DNA of 64,000 nucleotides, from the NCBI RefSeq assembly GCF_900116895.1, contig NZ_FPCF01000007.1, positions 28,397-92,396 on the forward strand, given 5' to 3'. The stretch comes from Pseudidiomarina donghaiensis (lineage in GTDB: Bacteria > Pseudomonadota > Gammaproteobacteria > Enterobacterales > Alteromonadaceae). This document shows, one piece after another, positions 1 through 11,084 of this stretch. Position numbers and translations under genes: made by a program. Under the pieces are notes generated by a model. That model ran no database searches and was not told where the DNA came from. It was given only the letters and a program-made list of their open reading frames with translations. Position 1 is the stretch's first letter; each line of letters opens with the position of its first letter.

Positions 1-1
1 C

Positions 2-1309
2 CCAGCGCTGAATTCAGCGGTGAATCGCTATTACACCATTGCCGGTACCGGCAGTTTACTGAACGCAGCGCCCGGGCAAAGCGGTAACCAGTGGGGCCGT
101 CTAAATGTGGTGATGAACTCAGGTGCCGATGTCACCCCCGTACACCAAGCGTTGCGTGAGCGGGTACAGCGTATTCCTGGTGTCATGGCTAAATTTGGTT
201 CGCCAGAGTTGTTTAGCTTTGCCAGCCCCATTGTTATTGAGTTAACTGGTTACGATTTGGCATTGCTGCAACAAGCTGCCGAGCAAACGGCTGAGCAACT
301 TGGCGCCAACGAGCGATTTACCGATATTCGCGTGAACATGACCGACGGCCAACCTGAATTAGCGGTGTATTTTGATCAAGCTAAATTAAGCCAATACGGC
401 TTAACCAGTGCCGAAGTGTCTGAGTTACTTGCCACCAAAATTGGTGGACGCGTGGCCAGCCAGTTTAGCCTTGCCGATCGCAAAATTGATATTTTAGTGC
501 GTAGCCAAGCGGTAGATAGAGACTCTCTGCGTGACTTACAACAAGTGATCATCAACCCTGGTGCTGCACGTGAGGTACCCTTACAAGCCGTTGCTCGTGT
601 GGTGCCGGTTATAGGCCCCAGCGAAATCACCCGTGTTGATCAACAACGCACGGCATTGGTAGAGGCCAACATTGCCTTTGGTGATCTTGGTGCTGGCGTT
701 GCCGAAGCCGAGCGTTTATTAGCGCAAACTCAACTGCCACTGACCATTAACGGCCGAATTGCTGGGCAGAACGAAGACATGCAGCGTTCATTTACGTCGC
801 TACAGTTTGCGCTATTACTTGCGGTATTTCTTGTCTACCTGGTGATGGCGTCGCAGTTTGAGTCATTTGTGCACCCACTGTTTATTTTGTTTAGCGTGCC
901 ACTAGCCGGTGCGGGTTCTATTTTGGGCCTGTACTTAATGGGCACCGAGCTGAGTATTATTGTGTTTATTGGGTTAATTATGTTGGCCGGCATTGTGGTT
1001 AACAACGCTATTGTTTTAGTCGACCGTATTAACCAATTGCGCAGTGAAGGGCTGGACCGCTTTGCAGCCGTTGCCCAAGCAGCACAGCAGCGTTTACGTC
1101 CCATACTTATGACCATGCTCACCACAGTGCTCGGCTTGCTGCCACTGGCCATTGGGCTAGGCGAAGGAGCTGAAATACGTGCCCCTATGGCCATTAGTGT
1201 GATTGCTGGCCTACTGTTTTCAACCTTACTCACCTTGCTATTTATTCCGTGCTTGTACGTACTTATTGACCGTAAGCAAATTGCGCCAACCACGGAGGAC
1301 GCCGCATGA
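2..1309 (+). CDS. RND efflux permease, C-terminal part (5' end outside window)
   Basis: The frame is open to the left edge, so this is the C-terminal ~435 residues of a roughly 1,020-residue inner-membrane proton-driven RND pump. A GTG at 20 exists but is internal. The visible part holds the second porter/docking region and the last transmembrane bundle, including the conserved stretch [15 protein letters not shown] and a RLRPILMT loop typical of RND permeases. Its TGA overlaps the ATG of a second RND permease (ATGA), so the two are translationally coupled and may form a hetero-oligomeric pump as in MdtB/MdtC; the pairing is inferred from arrangement. An adaptor gene would be expected upstream, outside the window. 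Substrate unknown. Confidence 0.93.
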   Translation, partial: PALNSAVNRYYTIAGTGSLLNAAPGQSGNQWGRLNVVMNSGADVTPVHQALRERVQRIPGVMAKFGSPELFSFASPIVIELTGYDLALLQQAAEQTAEQLGANERFTDIRVNMTDGQPELAVYFDQAKLSQYGLTSAEVSELLATKIGGRVASQFSLADRKIDILVRSQAVDRDSLRDLQQVIINPGAAREVPLQAVARVVPVIGPSEITRVDQQRTALVEANIAFGDLGAGVAEAERLLAQTQLPLTINGRIAGQNEDMQRSFTSLQFALLLAVFLVYLVMASQFESFVHPLFILFSVPLAGAGSILGLYLMGTELSIIVFIGLIMLAGIVVNNAIVLVDRINQLRSEGLDRFAAVAQAAQQRLRPILMTMLTTVLGLLPLAIGLGEGAEIRAPMAISVIAGLLFSTLLTLLFIPCLYVLIDRKQIAPTTEDAA

Positions 1310-4300
1310 ATGCTGCGCAAATCGGATCCTTGCTAGCTAGCTGGGCGCTGCGCCGCCCAGTCACTACCTGCATGATGTTTTTGTCCATGTTGCTGCTCGG
1401 CGCTATTAGTTCGCGACTACTGCCGTTAGAAAAGTTTCCGGGCATTGAAATACCTGAAATTGTGGTGCAAGTGCCCTACCCCAATTCAACCCCTGCCGAG
1501 GTTGAGCGCCTGATTACGCGGCCGCTTGAAGAAGCGCTCGCCACCCTAAGCAACGTGAAACGCATGCGCTCAACCTCGACTTCCGACTCAGCGCAAGTGC
1601 TACTGCAATTTGACTGGGGCCAAGACATTAATGCGCAAAGTTTAGAAGCTCGCGAAAAAGTCGACGCGGTGAAACACCTGCTGCCTGACGACATTGAACG
1701 TGTACTTGTGTTTCAATTTAATACCGAAGACATGCCGGTATTTCAGTTGCGCATTAGTAGCCAGCGTGATTTATCCAACGCCTATGACTTACTCGACCGC
1801 AGCTTGCGCAAGCCGCTGGAGCGCGTTGACGGTGTGTCACGGGTTACGCTGTACGGGGTTGAGCCGCAGCAAATTGTTATTCGTTTGAACCAGGCGGCGT
1901 TATTAGCACACCAGCTTGCACCACAAGACATTACCAAGCTGCTACAACAAGCGAACTTTTCGCTCACCGCGGGTTATATAGAAAATAATTATCAGCGCAT
2001 TTTGGTCAATCCGGTCGGCGAATTTCAATCGCAATATGACATTGGCAACTTTCCTATTCGCGCGGGCTTAAAACTACGCGACATTGCGACCATTGAACGC
2101 GAGATGCCGCGCAAAGTCGATGGCCGCCATCTTGATCAACGTTATGCCATTGGTATGGAAGTGTTTAAAGAATCAAGCGCGAACTTAGTCGACGTTTCGG
2201 CGCGAGTGATGAAGGTTGTTGAAGAGATTCGCAATGACCCGCAGTTTAACGGCATTAACCTGTTTATTATGGACGACACCGCCAAAGGCGTGACCACCTC
2301 GCTCAGTGACCTCGTTAGCGCGGGCTTACTTGGCGCCTTGCTCAGTTTTATTGTGTTGTATGCCTTTTTGCGCAATATCGTCACCACCTTGGTGGTGGTA
2401 CTCAGCGTGCCTATTGCCATTTGCATTGCGCTAGGCGGCATGTATTTCTTAGGCTATTCGTTGAACGTGCTGTCGCTCATGGGCCTAATGCTAGCCGTGG
2501 GCATGCTGGTTGATAATGCCGTAGTCATAACCGAAAGTATTCAGCACGAATATGAACAAGGGCTAACGGGTAAACAAGCCACTATCACGGGTGTTGGCAG
2601 TGTGTCGTTGGCGGTGGTGGCCGGTACCTTAACCACCGCCATTGTGTTTTTACCCAATATTTTTGGTAGCAAAACCGATCTCACCATATTTTTAGAACAC
2701 ACCGCCGTGGCTATCTGTTTGTCATTGTTGGCTTCATTGCTGCTATCACAAACCTTAGTGCCATTACTTATAACTAAACTTCGTCGCTTTAACTCCGCCT
2801 CGTTAAAGAAAAATGCGCAAGCGAAGCCGTCTGTGGGTCGTTATCAAAAAGCGCTAGAGTGGTCGTGGCGTCACCCGGTATGGACAGGTGTTTTCGCCGT
2901 ACTCATGCTGCTAAGTATTGCCGTACCATTTAGTCAGGTGAGCGGTGACGAGGGCCCGCAAGGGTTTAATGACCGTTTATTTATTACCTATAATCTGCAC
3001 ACGCAATATAGCTTGGCTGAAGTTGAAGACGAAGTGACGCAACTTGAGAGCTATCTCTATGCGAATCAAGATAGCTTTGATATCGACGCTGTTTACAGCT
3101 ATTACACGCCAAACTATGCAATTTCAACGCTGTTACTGAAAGAAAACCGCGATGAAAAGCTGGCTGACTTAATGGAACGTATTCGCGCAGATATGCCTAC
3201 GCTACTGCGCAGTGAGCCTAAGTTTGGTTTTGGTGGTGGTCGTGAGGGTGTGCGCGTGACGCTAAGCGGTCAATCAACCGATGTATTGCAACAAATAGCC
3301 ACCGATTTATTGCCACGGTTAGCCCAAATTGAAGGCTTAACCGACGTGCAAACCGAAATGGATGCGGGTCAATTTGAGCTAGTGATTCGTATTGATCGTG
3401 AACGCGTCCACCGCTTGGGCTTAAGCTCCGCTGATATAGCGCGCACCGTAGCTACGGCGTTGCGTGGCCAGCGCTTGCGTTCGTACCGCGGTGACCCGAA
3501 TGGCGAAATTGACTTGCGCGTGGCATTTGCCAAAGAGTTAGAGTTTTCACTTGAGGCACTGTACACACTGCCGGTCATGCAAGCGGACAATCGTTTGTTA
3601 ACACTGCAAGACGTGGCAACCATTACTAAGCAACCACGCTTAGGCCAAATTCGCCGTACCGACCGCCGTACCTCGTTAAACATTGATGCCAACTTAAACG
3701 GGTTAACGGTGAGCGAAGCACGCGACAAGCTCACCCAGGTGTTGAATCAAATTGAGCTGCCGCAAGGCTACCAATGGAGCTTAGATGGTAGCTTTCAACG
3801 CCAGCAAGAAAACCAAAGTGTCATGTTAGTGAATACCCTACTCGCGGTAGCGCTAATCTATATCGTCATGGCTGCCTTATTTGAATCAATACTGCTGCCA
3901 ACGGCGGTGATTACGTCGCTATTATTCTCAATTGTCGGGGTGTTTTGGGCATTAATGGTTACTGGCCAGTCGATTTCAATTATGGCCATGATTGGTATTT
4001 TAATTCTTATGGGGATTGTGGTGAATAACGGCATTGTGCTGGTCGATCGCATTAACCAGCTGCTTGAGCAAGGTGCAACACTTGAGCGTGCCATTATTGA
4101 CGGCAGTGTCAGCCGCTTACGGCCGATTTTGATGACGGTGTCGACCACCGTACTCGGGTTGGTGCCGTTAGCCTTTGGAACCACACAAATAGGTGGCGAC
4201 GGCCCCCCTTATGCGCCGATGGCCATTGCGATTATTGGTGGCTTGGTGTTTTCAACGGTTACCAGTTTATTCCTAGTGCCCTACGCTTATGCGCGGCTAC

Positions 4301-4374
4301 TGGGAATACGAGCACGCTGGCAACGGTTGCGCCAGCGCGCTCAAGCGCATGTTAGTCGGCTACTACCTGGTTAG
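1306..4374 (+). CDS. RND efflux permease (second of a pair)
   Basis: Full-length RND permease of 1,022 residues. An N-terminal helix (about 15-35) is followed by the first periplasmic porter domain, a transmembrane block from about 335, the TM4 motif GMLVDNAVV (399-407, with the proton-relay Asp403 kept and the second Asp replaced by Asn), a second periplasmic domain, and a final bundle containing [16 protein letters not shown]. It overlaps the upstream RND gene by 4 bases, suggesting a two-permease complex. The 3' end overlaps the convergent kdsB by 23 bases. It probably exports drugs, detergents or lipophilic compounds; the sequence does not show which. Confidence 0.94.
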   Translation: MNAAQIGSLLASWALRRPVTTCMMFLSMLLLGAISSRLLPLEKFPGIEIPEIVVQVPYPNSTPAEVERLITRPLEEALATLSNVKRMRSTSTSDSAQVLLQFDWGQDINAQSLEAREKVDAVKHLLPDDIERVLVFQFNTEDMPVFQLRISSQRDLSNAYDLLDRSLRKPLERVDGVSRVTLYGVEPQQIVIRLNQAALLAHQLAPQDITKLLQQANFSLTAGYIENNYQRILVNPVGEFQSQYDIGNFPIRAGLKLRDIATIEREMPRKVDGRHLDQRYAIGMEVFKESSANLVDVSARVMKVVEEIRNDPQFNGINLFIMDDTAKGVTTSLSDLVSAGLLGALLSFIVLYAFLRNIVTTLVVVLSVPIAICIALGGMYFLGYSLNVLSLMGLMLAVGMLVDNAVVITESIQHEYEQGLTGKQATITGVGSVSLAVVAGTLTTAIVFLPNIFGSKTDLTIFLEHTAVAICLSLLASLLLSQTLVPLLITKLRRFNSASLKKNAQAKPSVGRYQKALEWSWRHPVWTGVFAVLMLLSIAVPFSQVSGDEGPQGFNDRLFITYNLHTQYSLAEVEDEVTQLESYLYANQDSFDIDAVYSYYTPNYAISTLLLKENRDEKLADLMERIRADMPTLLRSEPKFGFGGGREGVRVTLSGQSTDVLQQIATDLLPRLAQIEGLTDVQTEMDAGQFELVIRIDRERVHRLGLSSADIARTVATALRGQRLRSYRGDPNGEIDLRVAFAKELEFSLEALYTLPVMQADNRLLTLQDVATITKQPRLGQIRRTDRRTSLNIDANLNGLTVSEARDKLTQVLNQIELPQGYQWSLDGSFQRQQENQSVMLVNTLLAVALIYIVMAALFESILLPTAVITSLLFSIVGVFWALMVTGQSISIMAMIGILILMGIVVNNGIVLVDRINQLLEQGATLERAIIDGSVSRLRPILMTVSTTVLGLVPLAFGTTQIGGDGPPYAPMAIAIIGGLVFSTVTSLFLVPYAYARLLGIRARWQRLRQRAQAHVSRLLPG

Positions 4375-5104
4375 CACGGGCTAAGTCGGCTGGCGTATCA
4401 ATGCCAGCCGGCGGGTTCGCGATTGCTTCAGCAACGTGAATACGCTCGCCGTACCACAGTACGCGAAGCTGCTCTAATGATTCAATTTGCTCAAGTGGGC
4501 TTGGCTCCCACTCCACATAGCGCCAGACAAACCCAGCACGATAAGCGTAAATGCCAATATGGCGCCGGTAATCGGCTAACTCGCCTAATTTGCTATGAGT
4601 TAAACCGTCGCGCTCAAACGGAATTGGCGCACGGCTGAAATACAGCGCGTAGCCGTTCACGTCGGTGACTACTTTAACCGCATGGGGGCTAGTTACTTCG
4701 TCAAGCGAATGAATCGGGACTGCTAAAGTAGCCATTTGAGCCACTTTTTGATTGGCTAAATTATCGGCCACTTGACGAATAATTTCAGGTGGAATAAACG
4801 GCTCATCACCTTGCACGTTCACCACCACCTGATCGTCGGCTATGGCTAAATAATCAATCACTTCGGCAATACGCTCGGTACCTGAATTATGGTGAGCGGC
4901 GGTCATCATAGCGCGCCCACCAAAGGCTTCAACCGCATCCACAATACGTTGATCATCGGTGGCCACAATCACTTCGGCAGCACCGGCTGCTGCCGCCCGC
5001 TCGTATACCCGTTGAATCATGCTCTTGTTGCCAATCATGGCTAACGGTTTGCCGGGTAAACGTGACGATGCATACCGCGCCGGAATAATAACAGTGAAAC
5101 TCAT
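4352..5104 (-). CDS. kdsB: 3-deoxy-manno-octulosonate cytidylyltransferase
   Basis: This cytoplasmic enzyme activates Kdo with CTP to CMP-Kdo for attachment to lipid A. The protein is 250 residues, the normal family length. The nucleotide-binding signature [14 protein letters not shown] lies at residues 8-21, and the NVQGDEPFI motif of this transferase family is present around residue 95. It is the last gene of msbA-lpxK-Trm112-kdsB; its start overlaps the stop of the Trm112 gene by 4 bases. Its 3' end overlaps the convergent RND permease gene. Confidence 0.97.
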   Translation of the reverse strand: MSFTVIIPARYASSRLPGKPLAMIGNKSMIQRVYERAAAAGAAEVIVATDDQRIVDAVEAFGGRAMMTAAHHNSGTERIAEVIDYLAIADDQVVVNVQGDEPFIPPEIIRQVADNLANQKVAQMATLAVPIHSLDEVTSPHAVKVVTDVNGYALYFSRAPIPFERDGLTHSKLGELADYRRHIGIYAYRAGFVWRYVEWEPSPLEQIESLEQLRVLWYGERIHVAEAIANPPAGIDTPADLARANQVVAD

Positions 5105-5307
5105 GACTTATGTTGCTCCATTTGCTCAAGCTCTTCACGACTTAATTCGCGAGCTTCGTGACTGAGTAACATCGGAATATCGTTACGCACCGGGAACGCT
5201 AAGCGATCGCCGCGGCAAATTAATTCGCTTTGTGCCGCCGCCCAAACTAATTTTCCTTTACATAACGGACACGCCAAAATATTCAGCGTGCGTTCATCAA
5301 CCGCCAT
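5101..5307 (-). CDS. Trm112/YcaR-family small zinc-ribbon protein
   Basis: A 68-residue protein beginning [19 protein letters not shown], the typical start of the YcaR/Trm112 family, with one visible CPLC pair. The ATG at 5307 is chosen because it matches the family N-terminus and has an AAGGAG site just upstream; a longer frame up to 5448 would only extend into lpxK. It sits between lpxK and kdsB, overlapping lpxK by 11 bases and kdsB by 4, an arrangement common in gammaproteobacteria. Its biochemical role in bacteria is unclear; eukaryotic Trm112 activates methyltransferases. Confidence 0.9.
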   Translation of the reverse strand: MAVDERTLNILACPLCKGKLVWAAAQSELICRGDRLAFPVRNDIPMLLSHEARELSREELEQMEQHKS

Positions 5308-6361
5308 AAGTACTCCTTGCTGACTCATGAAGTTTTTGCTTGGTTTGCAACTGGTTTGCAAACTGCTGCCAAAATTCGGTTTCAAACTGCGCTGAAACCG
5401 GCAAATAATACCAATGGTCAGGGGCAAATGACTGACACTTTGCAGCATCTTTCTCGGTCATTAACACCCCTGTTAATGCATTAAATTGCGCAAAATCCGC
5501 TGCCGAAAACGGGTGGTGATCGGCAAAGGCTTTGGTTTCAACCACTCTTATTGTAGCTTCTGCCGCCAAGGTTGCTGCCACAGTGTCAAAAAAGCGTTGA
5601 GGATTACCAATGCCAGCCACCGCTGCGTAGTCTCCCGGCTCAAGCGTTACCGGCTCGGTTTGGGTGCCTTGTGCTTGATTAACACGTCGCCAGCCGTCTG
5701 GACGCAAATCAAAGCGCCAAAACGGCTGTTGTGCGCTGGCCAATTTTGGCGATGCTGACTCGCCATTTTGCACAATAAAATCAACGTGTTGCAAGCGCGA
5801 AAGAGGTTCGCGCAGCGGCCCTAGTGGCAACCGCCAACCATTCCCAAAACCACGCTGCCCATCCACCACCACCACTTCAATGTCACGGGCTAAGGCATAA
5901 TGTTGTAGGCCATCGTCGCTAACAATAACCGACACTTCAGGGTGCTGTTTTAGCAACAGTGCAATGGCTTGTTGACGATTAGCCCCAACCACCAAGGGCA
6001 CTTGGGTGCGGCTAGCCAATAATTTCGGCTCATCACCAACGGCTGTAGCCGATGACGTTGCCGTGACTAATTGAGGAAATGGCCCGCGACCGCCGTAGCC
6101 GCGCGAGATAATTGCTGGCTGCAAGCCTTGGCTGATCAGCCACTGAATAAACGCTTCAGTGACCGGTGTTTTTCCGGTTCCACCGACACTAATATTGCCC
6201 ACCACAATAACTGGAACAGGCGCACGATAAACCGCCAATAGGCCAATCCGATAAAGCCACCGCCTTACAGCGCTTAGCCCACAAAATACCCAATGAAGTG
6301 GCAACAACAACCACAGTCTGAAGTCCACACCATGACGATACCAGGCGCGTTGCCAAAACAT
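5297..6361 (-). CDS. lpxK: tetraacyldisaccharide 4'-kinase
   Basis: LpxK phosphorylates the 4' position of the lipid A disaccharide precursor at the cytoplasmic face of the inner membrane. At 354 residues it has family length, with an N-terminal membrane-associating segment (about 12-35) and the P-loop NISVGGTGKTP at residues 56-66. The ATG follows the msbA stop with no gap, so the genes are co-transcribed and probably coupled. The C-terminus runs 11 bases into the Trm112 gene. Confidence 0.96.
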   Translation of the reverse strand: MFWQRAWYRHGVDFRLWLLLPLHWVFCGLSAVRRWLYRIGLLAVYRAPVPVIVVGNISVGGTGKTPVTEAFIQWLISQGLQPAIISRGYGGRGPFPQLVTATSSATAVGDEPKLLASRTQVPLVVGANRQQAIALLLKQHPEVSVIVSDDGLQHYALARDIEVVVVDGQRGFGNGWRLPLGPLREPLSRLQHVDFIVQNGESASPKLASAQQPFWRFDLRPDGWRRVNQAQGTQTEPVTLEPGDYAAVAGIGNPQRFFDTVAATLAAEATIRVVETKAFADHHPFSAADFAQFNALTGVLMTEKDAAKCQSFAPDHWYYLPVSAQFETEFWQQFANQLQTKQKLHESARSTYGG

Positions 6362-8137
6362 TTAGTTATCGCCCCCGCTAAACTGCAGGCTATACAGCTG
6401 ATAATAAGCTCCTTGCTGCTCTAGCAGGGCTTGGTGATTACCGCGCTCTACCACACGCCCTTCTTCCATCACCAAAATTTCGTCCGCGTTTTCAATGGTC
6501 GATAAGCGGTGGGCAATGACAATCGAGGTGCGGTTTTGCTGCAAGCGGCTTAAGGCTTTTTGAATGTGGCGTTCTGACTCGGTGTCGAGTGCTGAGGTCG
6601 CCTCATCAAGAATCAAAATTGGCGCATCACGCAATAATGCCCGCGCAATGGCTATACGTTGGCGTTGTCCGCCCGAGAGCATGACCCCGTTCTCACCCAC
6701 CATGGTATTTAAACCATTGGGCAAGTTGTCGGTAAATTCGGTAATAAATGCCTGCTCAGCCACTTCGCGAATACGTTCCGGCGTTACTTCGCCATGCGCG
6801 CCATAGGCAATGTTATTGGCAATGGTGTCATTAAATAACGTGACATGCTGCGACACCAACGCGAACTGACGACGTAAACATTTGAGTTTGTAATCGTAAA
6901 TATCAACGTCATCCAAATAAATATGCCCGCCTTGAGGGGCGTAAAAACGAGTTAGCAAATTCGAAATGGTTGATTTACCGCTGCCTGAGCGCCCTACTAA
7001 CGCAAGGGTTTTGCCAGGTTCAACACTAAAACTTACATGATCTAACGCGGGTGACTCGGCTTCGTCATAGGTAAACAAAACGTCATCGAAGCGAATGGCA
7101 CCACGCGCGCGCTCTACTTTATGGGTGCCGGCATTTGGCTCGGCTTGCTCATCAAGTACTTCAAAAATACTTTGCGCAGCGGCAATACCCCGTTGAAAGT
7201 CGCTATTTACAGTGGTTAGCTGCTTCAGTGGGCGTAACAACATGATCATTGAGGTGAGTAACGTGGTAAACGCACCAGCCGACAGCTGCTCAAGCATTTC
7301 TGGATAGCTAGCCAATACCAACACCATCGACAAGCTAAACGATGCAATCAGCTGAATTACCGAGGTGCTGATAGTTTGTGCCGTAATCAATTTCATATTT
7401 TGATTACGAGTCATATTGTTAATGTCTTTAAAGCGTTTAGATTCGCGTTTTTGGCCCTCGTACATCACCACAACTTTATGCCCGTTGAGCATCTGTTCGG
7501 CAGTTGTTGTCACGGTGCCCATTGCCGTTTGAATACGGCGAGAAACCTGACGAAAACGCTTAGAAACCACAGAAACCACTTTGGCGATAAGCGGCCCTAC
7601 CACCAAAAACACCAACGACAGTTGCCAGCTGATGTAAAACATGAGGCTTAACAAGCCAATCACAAAGGCGCCTTCACGAATGAGTATCAAGATAGCTCGT
7701 GAACTGGCTTCAGCCACTTGTTGAGTGGTGTAGGTAATTTTTGACAGCAGATCACCGGTTGAATGGCGGTCATGAAATGACACCGGCAGCTTCATCATGT
7801 GATCGAATAGTTCTTGGCGTAATGTAGTCACTACGCGAAAACCTACCCAGTTCAATAAGTAGGTTGAGATGAAATTAAAGGTACCGCGCGCAATAAACAC
7901 TAACGGCACAAAAATAGCGCCATAAACCAATATGGTTGAGTCTTGCTCGGTCAAGCCTTCATCAATCAGGGTTTCAATTTGGGAAAAGAAAAATGTATCT
8001 ACCGCGGCATAGCCAACCATAGCTATCACCGAGCAAATAAACGCCATTTTATATGGCTTGATATACCCCATTAAACGGCGAAAAATGCGTTTTCTTAGGG
8101 TGTCCGTTAAGTTTTCTGGATGAATATTAGCGCTCAT
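6362..8137 (-). CDS. msbA: lipid A export ABC transporter MsbA
   Basis: Homodimeric ABC exporter that flips core-lipid A across the inner membrane. The 591-residue protein has six transmembrane helices in residues ~30-320 and one nucleotide-binding domain: Walker A GRSGSGKST at 382-390, signature LSGGQRQR starting near 487, Walker B ILILDEATSALD near 507, and a switch His in VIAHRLST. First gene of the msbA-lpxK-Trm112-kdsB operon. It follows comEC on the same strand after 57 bases, so a promoter in that gap or read-through from comEC is possible. Confidence 0.97.
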   Translation of the reverse strand: MSANIHPENLTDTLRKRIFRRLMGYIKPYKMAFICSVIAMVGYAAVDTFFFSQIETLIDEGLTEQDSTILVYGAIFVPLVFIARGTFNFISTYLLNWVGFRVVTTLRQELFDHMMKLPVSFHDRHSTGDLLSKITYTTQQVAEASSRAILILIREGAFVIGLLSLMFYISWQLSLVFLVVGPLIAKVVSVVSKRFRQVSRRIQTAMGTVTTTAEQMLNGHKVVVMYEGQKRESKRFKDINNMTRNQNMKLITAQTISTSVIQLIASFSLSMVLVLASYPEMLEQLSAGAFTTLLTSMIMLLRPLKQLTTVNSDFQRGIAAAQSIFEVLDEQAEPNAGTHKVERARGAIRFDDVLFTYDEAESPALDHVSFSVEPGKTLALVGRSGSGKSTISNLLTRFYAPQGGHIYLDDVDIYDYKLKCLRRQFALVSQHVTLFNDTIANNIAYGAHGEVTPERIREVAEQAFITEFTDNLPNGLNTMVGENGVMLSGGQRQRIAIARALLRDAPILILDEATSALDTESERHIQKALSRLQQNRTSIVIAHRLSTIENADEILVMEEGRVVERGNHQALLEQQGAYYQLYSLQFSGGDN

Positions 8138-8194
8138 GCATGTCTTTAAAAGTTTAACGATAGCAACATTCTAACCGCTTTGTAGGGGTACTGG

Positions 8195-10486
8195 CTAGTT
8201 ATCTGCATCAAACCATGCACCATGGGCTGCTGCCCATGGCTGTGAAATTTCATAACGGTCGGCCTTAAAAATAATCGACAACTGCCCTCCTAACGCGGTA
8301 TCTAGCAGTGGAATATTGCGATGTTGCAAGCGCTGTTTAACCGGCTCTGCCACCATACCGTAAGCATTATTACGACCGCGACTGGCAATCGCATACTGCG
8401 GCACAACTGCACTTAAAAAATAACCTTCGCTAGAGCTGTTACTCCCATGATGGGGCAACACTAAAATATCTGCCTTCACGTCAGCCGCGTGGGCAAGTAA
8501 TTGCCGCTCGGCTCGCTTGGTAATATCCCCTGGCAATAATACCCGAGTACCATTTATCGTCAGCAGCAAGACACAGCTGTCATCGTTGTGGGCATTGTCG
8601 GTTACGGTGCGCGGATGTAATACCTGCCAATGTACCCGCCGCCAGTGTCCACTTTGCCCAGCCACACAAGGCGAGCCGCTGCCACTGCCAAACCAACGCA
8701 GTTGCGGGTACTGTTGTTTGAGTACGTCGACACCGCCGTTATGGTCATTGTCGGTATGGCTGACAAATGCCAGTTGAGGGGTCAAATCATGGTGCTGCAA
8801 AAACGGCAGAATAACGCGCTGCGCCATATTTCCGCCTAGCTCCCAGTTGGCTCCGGTGTCAATCAACATAGCATGCGCCCCTTGTTGCATCACCACTGCG
8901 CTTCCTTGGTCGACATCAAGAATATGTAGCACCAAATTATTGCGTTGCTGCGCAAGCTGCTGCATAACCAGTAAGCTCACCACCAGCGCCGCGGTTGTAC
9001 CAAGCTTCCACGGCCATCGCCACGGCCAAAGCCATGCCACAATCAGCAAGCCAATGAGCACCACCGGCCCACTTTGTGAGCTGGCCAGCCATTGCCATTT
9101 TGCCTGCGCTAAATACTGCAATAGCGGCTCAAGATAATTCAGCGGTTGCTCCGCCAACCACAACAACCAACCGGCTAGGGGCATGGCATGCAGCATGCTA
9201 ACAAGCATGGCAAGTAGGCTAAGCGGTAACACCCACATGCCGACAATGGGCACCACGAGCAAATTAGTTAGCGGCGCTAATAGCGGTAAGCCGCCAAATA
9301 AAACGGCAGTAAGCGGCCACATAAGCAGTGTCAGCACCAACTCAAGTCGCCATAACTGACGCACCGCTCGCCAGCGCCCCTGAATAGAAGGCCAACGCCA
9401 ATGCATCAGCATAATGGTTGCCACCGCGCTCACTGAAAGCCAGAACCCTGGCTGCAACCATGCCAGTGGTTCAAATACAATCACTAGCCCCACCGCACGC
9501 AGTAATACCCGACTCATTGGCGTATGAATGGCGTACTGTTTATGCCAAATAACCACCGCAAACATGGCAAAGGCGCGTAATGTCGCGGTAGCAAACCCAG
9601 CGAGTGCGGCGTAACCAAAGGCTGCTACTAACGCAATAAACACGCCTAAATACCAACTGTTTAAATACTCGCGCCGACGCCGACTGCGTGCTGCAAATCG
9701 GCTGCTTAACTGGCTTAATACCAACACGCCACCGGCCACTAAACTTAAGTGTAAGCCCGATATAGCGATAAGATGCGCCAAGCCAGTACGTTGGTACATG
9801 TGCCATTGTTCGGCAGTTAATGCTTGGCGCTCACCCATCATCAAGGCAATGAGTACGCCAAAATTCTGTAACTGTGGCTGCAATGTTTGTAAACGACTAA
9901 ATAGTTGTTGCCGCCACGAGGCTTCACCACGCAAGTAATGGCCACTGCGTATACTTCCTAGCCCATGAAGCTGACGGCTGACCAAATACCGGTGATACAA
10001 AAAACCGCCGTCATTACGAACGCCCTGCGGTGCTTTAAGCCGCGCTTGAAAATACCACTGCGTACCCGCCATCGGTGGCTTTAGGTTTGCCGGGGGCTCG
10101 TACCAATTCAAACGCACCAAAGCTGGGTTGGTTAGCTGCGTGCTGCCCGTCTGCAGCAATTTGCCTTCAATACGCCAAAACTGATCGCCAACCTGGGTAA
10201 TTTCCGTAATATCAACAATAATCGGAGTGGTTTGCTGTAATAACTGAGGCGGCAGCTGACGCTGAAAATGCAAATAAGCATTGCCAGTACCCCATGCAAT
10301 ACCGCACAATACGCAACCGAGAACGAGCATCAGCGATCGCTGACGCACATGCAACTTACAGGTTAACGCCATGGCAGCAAACGCTAAGAAAATAGCGAGC
10401 CATAACCATGGTGCAAGAACCAGTTGCTTGCTGAAAAAAAATGACAGGGAATAGCCAAAAAGTGCTGCGCACAACCACCTATCCAT
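8195..10486 (-). CDS. comEC: DNA internalization competence protein ComEC/Rec2
   Basis: Channel protein for importing single-stranded DNA across the inner membrane during natural transformation. The 763 residues show several N-terminal hydrophobic segments, a central competence domain with the typical GLAHLIAISGLHLSL stretch (around 230-245), more membrane helices, and from about residue 520 a metallo-beta-lactamase-like domain with metal motif SHTDNDHNGG and a later LPHHGSNSSS. Length and domain order are normal for gammaproteobacteria. Upstream of msbA, as in many relatives. No other competence genes are in the window. Confidence 0.95.
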   Translation of the reverse strand: MDRWLCAALFGYSLSFFFSKQLVLAPWLWLAIFLAFAAMALTCKLHVRQRSLMLVLGCVLCGIAWGTGNAYLHFQRQLPPQLLQQTTPIIVDITEITQVGDQFWRIEGKLLQTGSTQLTNPALVRLNWYEPPANLKPPMAGTQWYFQARLKAPQGVRNDGGFLYHRYLVSRQLHGLGSIRSGHYLRGEASWRQQLFSRLQTLQPQLQNFGVLIALMMGERQALTAEQWHMYQRTGLAHLIAISGLHLSLVAGGVLVLSQLSSRFAARSRRRREYLNSWYLGVFIALVAAFGYAALAGFATATLRAFAMFAVVIWHKQYAIHTPMSRVLLRAVGLVIVFEPLAWLQPGFWLSVSAVATIMLMHWRWPSIQGRWRAVRQLWRLELVLTLLMWPLTAVLFGGLPLLAPLTNLLVVPIVGMWVLPLSLLAMLVSMLHAMPLAGWLLWLAEQPLNYLEPLLQYLAQAKWQWLASSQSGPVVLIGLLIVAWLWPWRWPWKLGTTAALVVSLLVMQQLAQQRNNLVLHILDVDQGSAVVMQQGAHAMLIDTGANWELGGNMAQRVILPFLQHHDLTPQLAFVSHTDNDHNGGVDVLKQQYPQLRWFGSGSGSPCVAGQSGHWRRVHWQVLHPRTVTDNAHNDDSCVLLLTINGTRVLLPGDITKRAERQLLAHAADVKADILVLPHHGSNSSSEGYFLSAVVPQYAIASRGRNNAYGMVAEPVKQRLQHRNIPLLDTALGGQLSIIFKADRYEISQPWAAAHGAWFDADN

Positions 10487-10538
10487 GGACGTTGTACCTG
10501 TTTCTCGTAAAAGTTAGCTTGATTTAGACGGACAAAAA

Positions 10539-11084
10539 ATGCCACGTAAGTTTATTCAACGCATCATGCCAAATCATGAAACCGTGAAGAACAGCCGAAG
10601 CTTAAAGATCTTTGGTCGGTTACTGCACGACGCGAACTTATGGCACCTCAACCGTCGTTCGGCAGCAGGCGCATTTGCAGTTGGGCTATTTTGCGCATTT
10701 ATACCGGTTCCTTTCCAAATGGTATTAGCCGCCGCTGCTGCAATTCCGTTTCGGGTGAACTTACCCTTATCGGTGGCTCTTGTTTGGGTATCAAACCCAA
10801 TTACCATGCCAGTGCTGTTCTACTTTTGTTATCTACTTGGCGCGTTTATTCTGGATCAGCCGTCACAAACATTTAGCTTTGAATTGTCTTGGCAGTGGCT
10901 TGGCGAAAGCATTAGCACCATCGGCCCCGCATTTTTGTTAGGTTGCTTAATTATGGCGGTCATTAGCAGTATTATTGGTTATTTTTCAATAAGCCTGTTG
11001 TGGCGCCAGTCCGTTGTTAATGCGTGGCGTGAGCGCGCGCAGCGTATGATTGAAAAAGCCAAGCAACGGGTTCATCACGACTAA
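10539..11084 (+). CDS. DUF2062 membrane protein
   Basis: A 181-residue protein with the DUF2062 hallmarks: a basic N-terminal section, then NRRSAAGAFAVGLFCAFIPVPFQM (residues ~47-70) and a VSNPITMPVLFY segment, with about four hydrophobic helices. Function is unknown for the family; it is often near comEC and the lol genes in gammaproteobacteria, as here. It is divergent from comEC (52-base gap) and its 3' end overlaps the convergent lolE by 4 bases. Confidence 0.88.
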   Translation: MPRKFIQRIMPNHETVKNSRSLKIFGRLLHDANLWHLNRRSAAGAFAVGLFCAFIPVPFQMVLAAAAAIPFRVNLPLSVALVWVSNPITMPVLFYFCYLLGAFILDQPSQTFSFELSWQWLGESISTIGPAFLLGCLIMAVISSIIGYFSISLLWRQSVVNAWRERAQRMIEKAKQRVHHD

